Notes: a model not told the origin generated them from the sequence alone. DNA of 64,000 nt from Pleurotus ostreatus/Saccharomyces cerevisiae fusant (GCA_024196135.1 JAMQCK010000029.1:62001-126000); one strand, 5' to 3'. Counted from the first letter of the stretch, positions 34,730 to 44,781 are shown. Translations and numbers: made by a program.

Positions 34730-35137
34730 TTACTTGGGGGAGGAAAGACTCGAAGCACCTACACGCCAGTAACTTCCATTGCCGAGTCTGACGCTTCTTT
34801 TCGTTCCAGCTTGCAACGGTACGCCAGCTTCCAAAACGCGATGGTATGCCCCCCTAGAGGCAGCCTGGCGATTCACCATCCCTTTCCCTAGTCGATGTGA
34901 GTCGACCCTCATCGCCTTGCTTCCTGAGCACAGGACGTACCATTCGCTCCTTTCCTCTGGATGAGCGTCCTGCGCCACCACTATATTTCGATGCCTAGCG
35001 ACGCGGGCCACAGCCTGAGCTAGCCCGCGAGATGCTGGGTCTGCGACAACCAGACGGGCGTATAGCAAGATGCAGAGTAGAGCTGGGGCAGAGCGCATAT
35101 CTCGTTTGGCCTGAGCCTTTGTTGAGCTCGCCGACAA
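34730..35137 (-). CDS. Possible small secreted protein
   Basis: An open frame of up to 135 codons. From the internal Met near 35101 it begins MRSAPALLCILLYARLVVA, a good signal-peptide shape, with a likely cleavage before DPASRG. The remaining ~105 residues are basic (Arg/His-rich), with one Cys. A TATATATA run lies about 85-120 bp upstream on the minus strand. No family is recognised and codon bias was not measured, so this may be a chance frame. It lies between F-box gene 3 and TrpRS. Confidence 0.35.
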   Translation of the reverse strand: MSASSTKAQAKRDMRSAPALLCILLYARLVVADPASRGLAQAVARVARHRNIVVAQDAHPEERSEWYVLCSGSKAMRVDSHRLGKGMVNRQAASRGAYHRVLEAGVPLQAGTKRSVRLGNGSYWRVGASSLSSPK

Positions 35138-35528
35138 GCTCGCGTTCAGTCAGACGTGGTAAAGCGCAATCGACGTGGTGAAAGGCAACCGCAGTCAGGA
35201 GGGGAAAAGCTGCTGGGTATATATACTCTGATCGTGGACCTTGCGGTAAAGATAGATTTCTGTGGAGAGTCGCCCATGGTCTTCCGTCGCGCGGACGTCC
35301 GTAAGAGGAAGCATGGGCCGGTGGAGACGGGGATATGACGCCGGTGTACTCATCGACCGAGAGATTCCAAAGCGGCACTCACTGTCAAGGGGTAGGAGTA
35401 CTGATCGAGAGTCGACACAGTGCTCTCAGCCTTCCAAAGAAAATGAGACGAATACTTGTGCGCTTCGTCAATGTAGATACGACCATAAATATTGAATACA
35501 GAGTATTGCGTGGCATACCGAATCCTAG
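35138..35528. other. Intergenic region
   Basis: About 390 bp that includes the TATA-like run and the 3' flank of TrpRS. Nothing else identified. Confidence 0.45.
35216..35224 (-). promoter_or_regulatory. TATA-like element upstream of possible small secreted protein gene
   Basis: A TATATATA run at about 35216-35224 that reads as a TATA box on the minus strand, roughly 80-120 bp before the candidate starts at 35137 or 35101. Confidence 0.35.
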
Positions 35529-37262
35529 TCACGCCGCCTTCGCCTTCCCGAACCGCGGTTCGATCTTGCGGCTTCCATCCATGAAGGCGTTCACGGTCTC
35601 CTCTGTGATTTTGGAGCGGCGCTACGACAAGGTTAGCTCACAGACGCTTCTCATCAATGAAAGGCAACTCACTTCCTGGAAGTCCGCGACGAACTTCTGC
35701 AACAGCGCGATACACCGAGCCTTCAGCTGACCAGTGAGCAAGCGGCCAGCACGGTATTCCTGACGAGAATGGTAAGCCCGCCATTTACCACGTTTGATAG
35801 CGCGACGCACCTCTCCCAACTTCGCCAGCTCCTCATCGTCCTCCAAGAAGAATGTCAAGTACTGATATGCCACATCCACCTCCGTATCCCCACCAAACTG
35901 ACGGTGCTCTTCCTCCGTCTCCCTCCCGCCAGAAAAGCCGTGCTTGTTGATCTTATTCTTGATTTGATTCGGCTTGTCCGTCATGAAAATACTGCTGTTT
36001 GGGTCGCTCGCACTCATCTTGGTCTGCGGGCCCTGCAGCGCGGGGAAGAAGCGCGAGTGGAGGAGGGCGGGCTTGGGGTACTTGAGCTTGCTCGCGATGT
36101 CGCGCGTGAGGCGGAAGTACGGGTCTTGGTCGATCGCGCAAGGGATGAGCGCGGGGATGTTGGATGCGGTGCCGAAGATCTGGGGGAAGGAGTTGGAGAA
36201 GGCGGGTGCGGCTTGGATGGAGACGAAGTGAATTTTTCCAATGTTGTCGCTTTGGGGATGCGTCAGAGGAGGGTGTTGAGTTGAGGGGAAGGAAGCGACG
36301 TACGACTCGTTGAACCCAAAGGTCGCGCGGGCCTGGTTGTAGGTGATCTGGCGGGAGACGCGGGAGACGTTCTCGTAGAAGGCGCCGTTCATGTAGGCGT
36401 AGTTGCTGAAGATGAAGGTCTTGTTGAGGTCGAAGCCGACGGCGATGATATCCTTGGCATTCTGTCGCGAGAACTCCTTGACCTGCTCGACCTTCAACTG
36501 GTGCTTGAACAGGAACTTTTCATCGTCTACAGATGTGTCAGCAGCGCTCGAGGGCGCGATCGGAGATACGACATACCCGTAAGCTGGACAACAAGGGGGA
36601 CATCAAAGACCTCCTGCATCCATCTGGAAGTATCGGTCAGAGGGATGTGCGCGAGCGTGAGTTGTCGTTCTCACTTTGTGAAGACGAAGGGTATCATGTG
36701 GCCAAGGTGCATGCTATCGCTGCTCGGACCACGTCCGGTGTACAAGAAGAACGGCTTCCCTTGCTCGTAGCGGTCTAGTATTTGCGAAAAGTCACTGCAC
36801 TGCACGTCAGCTAACGACCTACGCGGTACGATTGATCGACGCACCGGTGCGAGAAGAAGGTCCCTCTCCGAAGCAGGATATGGGGCTTGTGCCCAGTCAG
36901 CTTCTCAAAACGCTGCAGGAGTGCATCGTCTATCCTTCTTGTGCCGAACTGGTCAATGAGTTTGTCGTAGTCGATTGCCTTCTGCTTGCCATCGCTGGTG
37001 ACTCCGCCCTGCACGTCCCATGGCGTTACGACTTGCGCCTGCTCGCCATCGGCTTGAGCGGCGGGCTTGATTTCTGGGGCAGCTGACGACGGGCCTTCTG
37101 CATTCCTGGCATGGTGAGGTTAGCGCTAGTAGGAAGAACAAGGCGATTCACGCACGACTCCGTCAGGGTGGTCCCAGCAAGAGCCTCGCCGATCGACGCA
37201 ACGGTGGGTGGTGCGGTCGGATCCGCTGCAAGAGACTCTGGGGGAAACTGAGGGGTGGCCAT
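35529..37262 (-). CDS. WRS1: Tryptophanyl-tRNA synthetase, cytoplasmic type
   Basis: Class I aminoacyl-tRNA synthetase that charges tRNA-Trp. About six exons are inferred. Landmarks: [62 protein letters not shown] (given as landmarks from 36811-37014), the HIGH-equivalent HLGHM in [44 protein letters not shown]-type [31 protein letters not shown], and the KMSKS-equivalent [12 protein letters not shown]. The C-terminus is [21 protein letters not shown]. No WHEP domain is visible; the N-terminal extension is short. Start: [11 protein letters not shown] at 37262; MSPVM at 37274 is an in-frame alternative. It is divergent from the first MIF-like gene, with only about 148 bp between their starts. 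Confidence 0.93.
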
Positions 37263-37410
37263 CACGGGGCTCAACGTCGACCCTTCCGACGATCTGGAGG
37301 TTCGGGGATGAGGGGACGAAGAGAGATGAGATCAGTGACTCGATACGGGCCGGCCTCGATGGCGCAACCATTCGTCGACGTTCTCAGCCTTCTTGCTCTT
37401 AACCACCATC
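37263..37410. promoter_or_regulatory. Short bidirectional promoter, TrpRS and MIF-like gene 1
   Basis: Only 148 bp separate the divergent ATGs of TrpRS (37262, minus) and the MIF-like gene (37411, plus). The two must share core promoter sequence or have overlapping 5' leaders. No clear TATA box is seen here, unlike upstream of the other two MIF-like genes. Confidence 0.6.
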
Positions 37411-38029
37411 ATGCCCGTCCTCGACCTCACCGTTAACGTCCAGGTAAGCCCTTTTCCGATGTTTGACACGTCGTCAGCGACTGAAAGCATCACAGATCCC
37501 CGACGCGAAGGCACTCAGCCTTGAGCTGTCCAAGGTTGGCTCGAAATCGATCAGCCTCCTCACCCTGGACTAAGCTGTACCTCTCAGGTCGGCGCGAAGA
37601 TCCTCGGAAAGCCCGAGAGTTACATCAGTGTCCTGATCAAGGTCAACGAGACGCTCACATTCGGTGGTACCCACGACCCCGCCTTCCAGCTGATTATTGT
37701 ACGTCGACCACCCCAAATGCTCCGTCTCCCTCCCACTGATGACTTGCATAGACCAGCCTTGGCAACGTCAACCCGGCAGCCAATGAGAAGTACAGCAAGG
37801 CCCTCTCCGAGTTCCTCAAGGAGAAGCTCGGCCTTTCGAACGACCGTGGCTACATGTTCGTGCTTTTCCGAGTCCTTCAAATAATGTCATGACTAATTGA
37901 CGATCCAGCGCCTTCATCGACCCCGGCAACGCCAACCTTGGGTAAGTACTGCCCTGGGCACCTGCGCTGGGCGTGACCTGACTTTTCCCCAGCTACCAGG
38001 GAACCACTTTCGCGACGATCTTCGGTTGA
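37411..38029 (+). CDS. MIF-like tautomerase family protein 1
   Basis: About 118 residues in six small exons, with introns near 37444-37495, 37535-37587, 37699-37751, 37856-37908 and 37942-37992. The mature protein would start with Pro (MPVLDLTVNV after Met removal), the catalytic base of the tautomerase superfamily. Further MIF-type features are the Lys of LGKPESY (equivalent to Lys32-Pro33), FGGTHDPAF, SKALSEFLKEKLGLSNDRGYI-AFID and GNANLGYQGTTFATIFG, matching the length and motif order of animal MIF. The CxxC motif of human MIF is absent. The Tyr equivalent to Tyr95 is kept; Asn97 is replaced by Ala. It is probably a cytosolic keto-enol tautomerase; substrate unknown. Head of a three-gene tandem. 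Confidence 0.88.
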
Positions 38030-38821
38030 AGCGTCCGACCCCAAAGAAAGGAGATATAACTCAATCAATGTAAAGGAATCCGAATATGTAGATGTAACAT
38101 CAATTTGACCTCGACATCTCCATCGACCGCAGTGATGGCACATTGAATCCGACTTGCCTGTACGAAAGATGCGCCCTAGCCCAACTGCTGGAGGGACTCT
38201 GTCGCTCTCGGCAATCCAACTACCGAGCAGCTCAATTCTGCACGCTGTGCCACAGACCCACCGCCGTTGGCGAGCTTGCTGTGGGTCCCTTCAATTCTGA
38301 TCGAATCGGCACCATGCATGCACGAAAATCTACAAGATGATCCTGCGTGTCGCGCCCCCGACTCGGACTTGCTCAGCAACACCATATTCTGATTAATACT
38401 CGACCATCCTGACCAAGATGCCAACGTCCGTCATTCTCGGGTTCGAACGGACGCCTTCACCGTTTCCTTCCGCCCGAATACAATGCAAATCACGATTTAC
38501 TTCCTTTTCAGGTAATTGTATGACCCTTGCCAGAGTCATTCCCCATCTCGTACGCGCGCCTCCTGAGGGGATGTCGCATGCCGACGACTTAGGTGGCGCG
38601 GGTCCAAGCATTGTCACTGCGTACGAAGCCGGTCCTGGTCTTTCCGCTCCTCGTCCTCATTTCTCCGGCTTTGTCTCCACCTCAGGCTATATAAGAGGGC
38701 TGCAGCGATGTTGGCGGAGCATCCCCTACAAGGAGTCTCCCATTGACTCAATCTACCTCAGTGGCTCTCAAGCACTACTTCTAATATCTCCGGATCTCCT
38801 CACTGCAGCCCCATCGCCGCT
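38030..38821. other. Intergenic region between MIF-like genes 1 and 2
   Basis: About 790 bp. A TATATAAG element near 38689 serves the downstream gene. An open frame at 38418-38900 is long but is promoter-like, with no family features. No other gene seen. Confidence 0.5.
38689..38696 (+). promoter_or_regulatory. TATA box of MIF-like gene 2
   Basis: TATATAAG lies about 130 bp upstream of the ATG at 38822, in a GC-rich setting. Confidence 0.6.
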
Positions 38822-39512
38822 ATGCCTCTCGTCGATCTCGCCACCAACGTCTCGGTCAGTGCAGCTACCATTCACTTGGACCCACCCGTCGACCGAGTAG
38901 CTCACGCGCCTCCCTCAGGTCGCTGACGTCAAGGCCCTCAGCCTCGAGCTCTCCAAGGTCAGTGTCTCGTTCATTTACCGCACTTCCTCGACCACTTAGA
39001 GCGCTTCTTCCAGGCCGCCGCGCAGATCCTCGGCAAGCCCGAAGCCTTCGTCGGCGTCCGCGTTCAGGCCGGCGAGGTGCTGAGCTTTGGCGGCTCGCAC
39101 GAGCCTGCGTATATGTTGTCGATTGTACGTCACTCGTATTCTCCCTATTCGTCAACACATTCTCACTCGCCACATCGCTCTCCCACCTGCTCACTTATCC
39201 ATATTCCTCGCTGATTCTCATGCACAGACCGACCTCAACACCACTCGCGAGATCAACGAGGCCCGCAGCAAGGCGCTCTCGGAGTGGCTCACCGAGAAGC
39301 TCGGCCTGCCCAATGACCGTGGCCTCATGTACGCGTTGCTCATCGTCTTGCAGCAAGTATCGTATCTGACCCTTGCGTAGCGCCTTCATCGACCCCGGCG
39401 CCAACAACCTGGGGTGAGTGGTATACGCTTGATTTGTTTCGCTGCGTACTGACTTCCCTCCAGCTTTAAGGGCACCAGTATCGCGACATTCTTCGAGAGC
39501 CTGCGGAAGTAG
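38822..39512 (+). CDS. MIF-like tautomerase family protein 2
   Basis: About 121 residues in six exons with the same intron positions as MIF-like gene 1: introns at 38855-38918, 38958-39013, 39125-39227, 39329-39380 and 39414-39463. Sequence landmarks are MPLVDLATNVS (Pro after Met), VADVKALSLELSK, ILGKPEAFVGV with the conserved Lys, FGGSHEPAYMLSI, LTEKLGLPNDRGLI-AFID and ANNLGFKGTSIATFFESLRK. Tyr95 is replaced by Leu and the CxxC pair is absent. The product is probably a cytosolic tautomerase-fold protein; it may differ in substrate from copy 1. It lies between copies 1 and 3, all on the plus strand. Confidence 0.88.
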
Positions 39513-40121
39513 ACGCGAAGGGTACAGATATATCAATGTAAACTAGGACGCCCGCCAACAATAAGCACCCCTCGTATCAAGTCCTTCATCCTTGGGCATT
39601 CTCGTCCGTGCAGGTCCAGTATGGCCTCTTAATATGGAAGAAGGTAAACCAGGTACGTGCGCCCTCACAAGGCAGGACAGGGTTGGGCAGCAGTAGGGAC
39701 TCGAGCTCGGGTCCATTGTCAAGGATATAGTTCTTCTGCTCTCCGCCGCAAATCCTCCTTAAGTACTGACAATCAAACGTCAAGGCCTGCTTTAGTAATC
39801 CGCTGAACATGCCTTACCAAGCGCTTCTCAAGTATAACCAAATCTCGTCCCTTGCCACCTCGAGTGGCCCTCGTAGTCAAGTGCGTGCGCTCTTGGTCAT
39901 GCTTAATCATCGATATCCCCTTTCTTTGCTAGAGGCGATGTCCTTGTATTTGCAAGCATTGGATTTCGCACGTCCGTCGACAGCGGTCCTACACCCTCTG
40001 ACTCCTTCCCCGACCAGTATATAAACAGAATATCGCGACGACGTGGTCTCATCCAGTCTTGAATTTTAGATCCCCATCGCTCGAACTCGTCCCCCCATAT
40101 TCCATCGACATCCCCTTCAGC
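39513..40121. other. Intergenic region between MIF-like genes 2 and 3
   Basis: About 600 bp with a TATATAAA element near 40018. Nothing else identified. Confidence 0.5.
40018..40025 (+). promoter_or_regulatory. TATA box of MIF-like gene 3
   Basis: TATATAAA lies about 100 bp upstream of the ATG at 40122, similar in position to the element before copy 2. Confidence 0.6.
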
Positions 40122-40817
40122 ATGCCCTTCCTCGACCTCACTGTGAACGTGCCGGTAAGTCCTCATCGTCCCAAATGTCTTCCAGCTAGCTTCTGACACC
40201 CTCGCTTTAGATCGCCGACATCAAGACGCTCACCCTTGAGCTATCCAAGGTAGGTGTCAATGATCCGCGATGAAATGACCTCAGCGCGCCGCGACTGACA
40301 CAACTTCCTTATAGGCTGCGTCCCAAATTCTTGCCAAACCCGAGGCTGCCATCGGCGTGCGCATCCGGGTTGACGAGACCCTTGCGTTCGGGGGGACGTT
40401 TGAGCCTGCATTCTGGCTATCTATCGTACGTTGATCTCGTAATCTCTTGCGCACTCCTGCCACTTCGGCGCGATCCCAGATATTTCTGCACGCGATACTC
40501 ACCTACTTACCCAGGTCAACCTCGGAATCACTCGAGAAACTAACGAGGCGCATAGCAAGGCGCTCTCCGAGTTCCTCGCGCAAAAGCTCGGCTTGCCCAA
40601 TGACAGGGGATTGATGTGCGTATTGGCTTTCGCGTCGTCGCCGCGCATCTTGCCTCGCGAGTCAAACTCATCTTGCCACCACTACAGCGCCTTCATCGAC
40701 CCCGGGAGGGAGAACTTGGGGTAAGTCATGACCGAGCAGCAGCTCTGGAACACGATGTGCTGACTTCACCTCCTTTTCAGCTTCAAAGGAACTACTATTG
40801 CGGCGCTACTCGGATGA
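40122..40817 (+). CDS. MIF-like tautomerase family protein 3
   Basis: About 117 residues in six exons with the same intron layout as copies 1 and 2. Landmarks are MPFLDLTVNVP (Pro after Met), IADIKTLTLELSK, ILAKPEAAIGV with the Lys-Pro pair, FGGTFEPAFWLSI, LAQKLGLPNDRGLI-AFID, and ENLGFKGTTIAALLG at the end. The Tyr95 position is Leu as in copy 2, and Asn97 is Ala as in both others. Shared intron positions with the other two show they arose by tandem duplication. Function is inferred from the fold; no biochemical evidence is visible in the sequence. Confidence 0.88.
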
Positions 40818-41184
40818 TCGCGCGCATCTCCCCTCAAACGATCACGCATACTTCTCAGCGGATTCCACTGGAGAGCTTCAAAGCAAGGGATCGATGCGAT
40901 TAAGTAGCGTGTATTAGCGTGCCAGTAAGTAATGTCTATAGTAGGTCGTCAGTGGTGTCTAGTATGCCGGGGGTGGTGGAAGTGGAAGTGGAAGTGGAAG
41001 TGATGTATAGGACGTGGGTGTGTAGTACAGTATGACGCGGGTAGTGTACAGTATGTCGTACATGTCATCTAGCATGTCGTGGAAGGCCGTTAGCGTTCCG
41101 TCAGAGTGTAGAAGAACGAAAGTGTAGAAGTGTAGGAGTGTGGAAGAGTGGGAGTGGTATGAGTCGTTAGTCCTGGTATCGCCG
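40818..41184. other. Convergent intergenic region
   Basis: About 370 bp between the 3' ends of MIF-like gene 3 (plus) and F-box gene 4 (minus). It contains a short simple repeat (listed separately) and GTGTAG-rich sequence. No gene seen. Confidence 0.5.
40976..41001 (+). repeat. (GTGGAA)n microsatellite
   Basis: About four tandem GTGGAA units in non-coding sequence between two convergent genes. The flanking 41085-41160 stretch carries looser GTGTAGAAG/GTGGGAGTGG-type purine-rich repetition on the same strand. Confidence 0.7.
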
Positions 41185-42936
41185 TTACAGGCCTTCCAAC
41201 CTAATATCTACAGCTGGTGCAAGCCTGTCTCGTAGCTCCCTAAGAGAGCGTAGGATGTCCTCGTCGATCATCTCCACTGGGTAGGCCGAGTCCTTCTTCT
41301 CGGGCACCTCCTGAGCCTGGTCCTGGGATGCGTCCTCGCTCTTAGCTTCGTCGTCCTCCTCAGCAAGGATATCGTAATAGTCGTCCCTCCAGTTGCCATG
41401 GAACTCCTTCAGCGGGATCTGCCCAGAGACGACGAAGTCCTTGAGGAAGAAGTGGATGTTGCGGTACGCGCGGTTCAGGAGGGCGAGATTGTTCTGCAGG
41501 ACTCCGCCGTAGGCCAGAGCCACGTCCTCGTAGTGCAATACCTCGAGATTCGAGAGGAGGACGCTTCCGTCCGTCGTGGTGGCCCCGATGTACCCGACCT
41601 CCTGAGGATAGACGCAGACCGTCCTCAGGACCAGGCGCCTCAAGTTCGGGAACCGCTCGAAGAGCAGCCAGGCATCCCGATCCCCGTCCGCCGTCAGATC
41701 AAAGAGCGTGAGCGTGAGGTCCGTCACTTGCCCTGACCGCTCGGCCAAGCGATAGAGAGCGTCCCAAGAATGCCCTTGCATAGACCAATTGCATTCATCA
41801 TAAAGATGGAGCGCATCGAGGGCGGGGAAGTGCGCGCAGGTGCCAAGCTCCTCCGGGAACACTTCGAAGGTGACGCTCAGCGAGATCAGGGAAGGGAACG
41901 TCACGATCTCCGCGGGTCTGTGCGCCGGGTTGTTGAAAAACGCGCCGTGGAGAACGAGCTCGGCGCGGCGGAGGCGCACGCATTGGAAGAAGATAGGCCC
42001 AACGTCGTACTTGGCTTCAGTGCCCGTGAGGGCCAGCTCCTGAACCTGCGCCCACGGGGCATGCATGATGTCCGCGAGGCTGTCGCGCGCGGTGATGCGC
42101 GTGATGTTGTAGAGGTACAGCTGCTCGAGCCGCGGGCACGTCCAGGTGATCGTCTGTGCCGTGTTCTGCGTTTGGTTGGAGGCCTCAATGTGGAGACGCT
42201 TCAGGGCAGGGAATGCGTCCTCGGGAAGGCCCGCCAGCAGCTGGAACCAGTCCCGATCGCAGAAGATGCGGAGCCCGCGCAGCTGGGCGGTGACCCGGAG
42301 CAGCACAAGTGGGACGATGGCGCCCACGACCAGGTTGGACGGATTCCGCGGGTCCCCGATTTGGAGATCGACCTGGTATGGGGACGCGCGGCGGAACCAG
42401 CGCATGACTTGCTGTGCGTTGCGCGGCGTCGCCAGCTGGCGAAGGGTGACGGCGAGCTGGGTCCAGAGGCGTGGCTGGCCGAGCGCGACGCCGCGCCAGT
42501 GACGGCAGACGTGGGCAAGCTTGAGGATCTCCGCGGGTGTGGCGGCTACGTCACCGTCGTCCCGGTACGTGAGCAAGACCAAGTCGAGGAGCTCGATCAC
42601 GAAGGTCTGCGCTGCAGACGGGAAGGCGATCGCGTCCATCGCGCTGAAGGAAGCTCGGTCGTGTGTGGTGGGGGTTTGGATGGCTTGGGAGATCTTGGCG
42701 GGTCGTTGCAGCGCGTGGAACCTGTCCGTAGCGCCTCTAGCACCAGCTAGGGTCTCGACGGTGACGGGGAGAGGAGGGCGTGAAAAGGGTGTCGTGAAGA
42801 TGTACAGACGTGAGGCGGGCGACTTGGTCGCCGGGTCGTGTCGTGAGTAAGAGAGGGTAGTGTACAGTGATGGTGGTGGTGAAAGTGGTGAAGCGTCTAA
42901 TCGATTTGCGACACGACGCGTCGCGTCGAGTAACAT
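41185..42936 (-). CDS. F-box/LRR-like protein 4
   Basis: Up to 583 residues in a single frame. The most likely functional start is MDAIAFPSAAQTFVIELLDLV at about 42639, since the ~99 residues before it are low-complexity Ser/Pro/Thr-rich sequence; an upstream short exon cannot be excluded. The F-box-like region has the signature LKLAHVCRHWRGVALGQPRLWTQL, then leucine-rich sequence (LRGLRIFCDRD, LKRLHIEASN, LRRLVLRTVCV, LEVLHYEDVALAY). The C-terminal part is strongly acidic (AEEDDEAKSEDASQ). Predicted SCF adaptor; target unknown. Confidence 0.8.
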   Translation of the reverse strand: MLLDATRRVANRLDASPLSPPPSLYTTLSYSRHDPATKSPASRLYIFTTPFSRPPLPVTVETLAGARGATDRFHALQRPAKISQAIQTPTTHDRASFSAMDAIAFPSAAQTFVIELLDLVLLTYRDDGDVAATPAEILKLAHVCRHWRGVALGQPRLWTQLAVTLRQLATPRNAQQVMRWFRRASPYQVDLQIGDPRNPSNLVVGAIVPLVLLRVTAQLRGLRIFCDRDWFQLLAGLPEDAFPALKRLHIEASNQTQNTAQTITWTCPRLEQLYLYNITRITARDSLADIMHAPWAQVQELALTGTEAKYDVGPIFFQCVRLRRAELVLHGAFFNNPAHRPAEIVTFPSLISLSVTFEVFPEELGTCAHFPALDALHLYDECNWSMQGHSWDALYRLAERSGQVTDLTLTLFDLTADGDRDAWLLFERFPNLRRLVLRTVCVYPQEVGYIGATTTDGSVLLSNLEVLHYEDVALAYGGVLQNNLALLNRAYRNIHFFLKDFVVSGQIPLKEFHGNWRDDYYDILAEEDDEAKSEDASQDQAQEVPEKKDSAYPVEMIDEDILRSLRELRDRLAPAVDIRLEGL

Positions 42937-43139
42937 TCATGAGGTCTCGTGCATCGTCACGGCCTCGTGGGCGCTCTGCAGGCAGGGGCAATCGTCTGTG
43001 GCTCCCTTCGCTCTCGTTGAAGCAGGCTATGGTCGAGGAATGACAACTCTCAGTCGGCAAGCTTCGAAAACGGACAATAGGGCGAGAGATGTGTGATCAG
43101 CATGCGAGCTTGACCCAACTGTAAACTTGCGAAGCGACG

Positions 43140-43742
43140 CGTTAGTGAGCAGCACTGACCATCAACGGATAGAGTGAAGCCGAGAATGGCAAAGACACGG
43201 TCGTCATCGAAGTTGTACGTGCAGGGCGCGTCGTGGTTCGAGCCGGGGATGTCACGTGAGTGGTCGCGCATAGGAAGGGTGAAGTCCTCGTCGAATTTCT
43301 TCATGCTGTTATCGGCGAGTAGACATTCGTGATCCCAGCGCCAGACCACCGCGATTCCGAGGACCACCGCCAGCGAGCGGTAGCACGACAGGCATCAACT
43401 CTTTGAGGCAGGACGCGGACGAAGAAGCGTCGTTGGCCCTGGCCGCCCACTTCGCGAAAGGGCCGGGATCATCTGCCCCCATGATGTCGCGAGCAACGAT
43501 TTGGAACACGGGAGGCTGCGAAGAGATGAGGGGGTACATTGCACCGAAAGTGCAGGTGTAGCCTGAAGAGTCACTCGACAGAGAAGATGTAGTGCACAAT
43601 GCCGGAGTTCTGTCGTCCCCAAGCATCTCCAGATCGCCGCGCGTGACGACATGCTGGTGGTCACCAAGATACGCAGCGCAAGCCGGACGAGAACCTGCAC
43701 CCCTCGATGAGGTCCGCTGAGTACCAGCGGCATGGCCATCAC
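43140..43742 (-). pseudogene. Possible broken or unrecognised gene
   Basis: Minus-strand frames look protein-like but do not join cleanly. One runs TPALCTTSSLSSDSSGYTC-TFGAMYPLISSQPPVFQIVARD from about 43626 leftward. It is followed 1 nt out of frame by LSCYRSLAVVLGIAVVWRW and DHSRDIPGSNHDAPCTYNFDDDRVFAILGF. The join would need an intron I cannot place, and the upstream frame is blocked by TGA. Either the true exon layout is unusual, the gene has decayed, or the assembly has an indel near 43370-43400. No family is recognised. I treat it as uncertain. Confidence 0.3.
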
Positions 43743-44731
43743 GAGGTTTCAGCCGAAGCTAGACAGCCGTTGCGTGCGTCGCATGAGCGAAAGCGATGCC
43801 AGCAGCCTGGGCAACGTGGGCGCTGTGAACAGCGTAGGAGGAGTGGGCGGCGTGGATGGGAACACGGTGTGTCCTCTCATGGGCTAAAGCGAAGAGGCTA
43901 TTGTGTGAATCGCGGTTCACCGTCGGGATGGAAAGAAACTGCTGGCGCCTTTCATCGTGAAAGACAGGGATGGGCCATGCGTCCAATTGAGCTGCCCTTT
44001 GACGACGCGGTGGAATTTGCCATATTGAGTCCTCGCGCTGAAGAGAGCAAGGTTTGCGGAAAGGTGCCTTCTTGAGTGCGGCGGGTTCTCAAGGAAGCGT
44101 GTGCGATTTCCGCGACCATTGCGAGCTACCCATCGACGCAAGCCGTTTCCTTTGCGGGAGTGAACTAGGCAATGACTTTGCCGTCGTCGATCTTCTTAAG
44201 GGTGAAGGCATCATGCCGCGTCGGAGCCAAGGTTGCTCGGACAGGTGTGACAAAAGTCAGAGAGGTTGCGCTTTCTGACCTCTTCAGAAACGCGTCGCGG
44301 GTGGAGAGTCGCGTTGGGCGGAGATGAGAGTGTCGAGGCCGAGAGGAAGCAGCGCTTTGCCTCCTCTTCGCACGCTTTGCTCGCTTCCTGCCGGCAGCGG
44401 CGGTGACGACAACCCGCTCTTGTTCCACCTGAACCTCAAAATTCTCCCTGACTTCTCACCTTACTTGGTTGACAAGGCGAGCAAATCGTTACCGCCGTCT
44501 GGAAAGCTATTATACGACCATTAGAGGACGCCTGGCGGGCTGACCTGCAAAGCGAGCGCCATGCCATCAAAAAATTGTGGGTCCAGATGTGAGGGTAAAA
44601 CGCACGCGAGTGTGATGATAGAGCAACAGCCTCCGTCATACCCGACATCATCACCCATGCCACTCACGTACCCCAGCCAATCGTGGGCCGCCATTTCGTC
44701 AGCTGCGTCATACAAGACTATGCGGGGTCGC

Positions 44732-44763
44732 TATAAATCTTCAATGAATGGCGGGTATAAAAA
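44732..44763 (+). promoter_or_regulatory. TATA-like elements of HHE gene 1
   Basis: Two TATA-like elements precede the start near 44782: TATAAAT at about 44732 and TATAAAAA at about 44756. The first is at a more usual spacing of about 50 bp; the second is too close for a long leader. Confidence 0.45.
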
Positions 44764-44781
44764 CCCGTCCGCTCGCATACT

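Larger units (their letters stand above)
42937..44781. other. Intergenic region with the doubtful gene
   Basis: Contains the promoter of F-box gene 4 (minus), the possible broken gene at 43140-43742, and the upstream region of HHE gene 1. Apart from these, the open frames in 43700-44780 are short and not supported. Confidence 0.45.

Noticed and set aside
38436..38452. GGGTTCGAAC, like a tRNA B box.
   Set aside because: No A box or cloverleaf partner at the right spacing.
41770..42750. A 326-codon plus-strand frame antisense to F-box protein 4.
   Set aside because: The minus strand carries the F-box/LRR signature; the plus frame is rich in charged residues without domain features.
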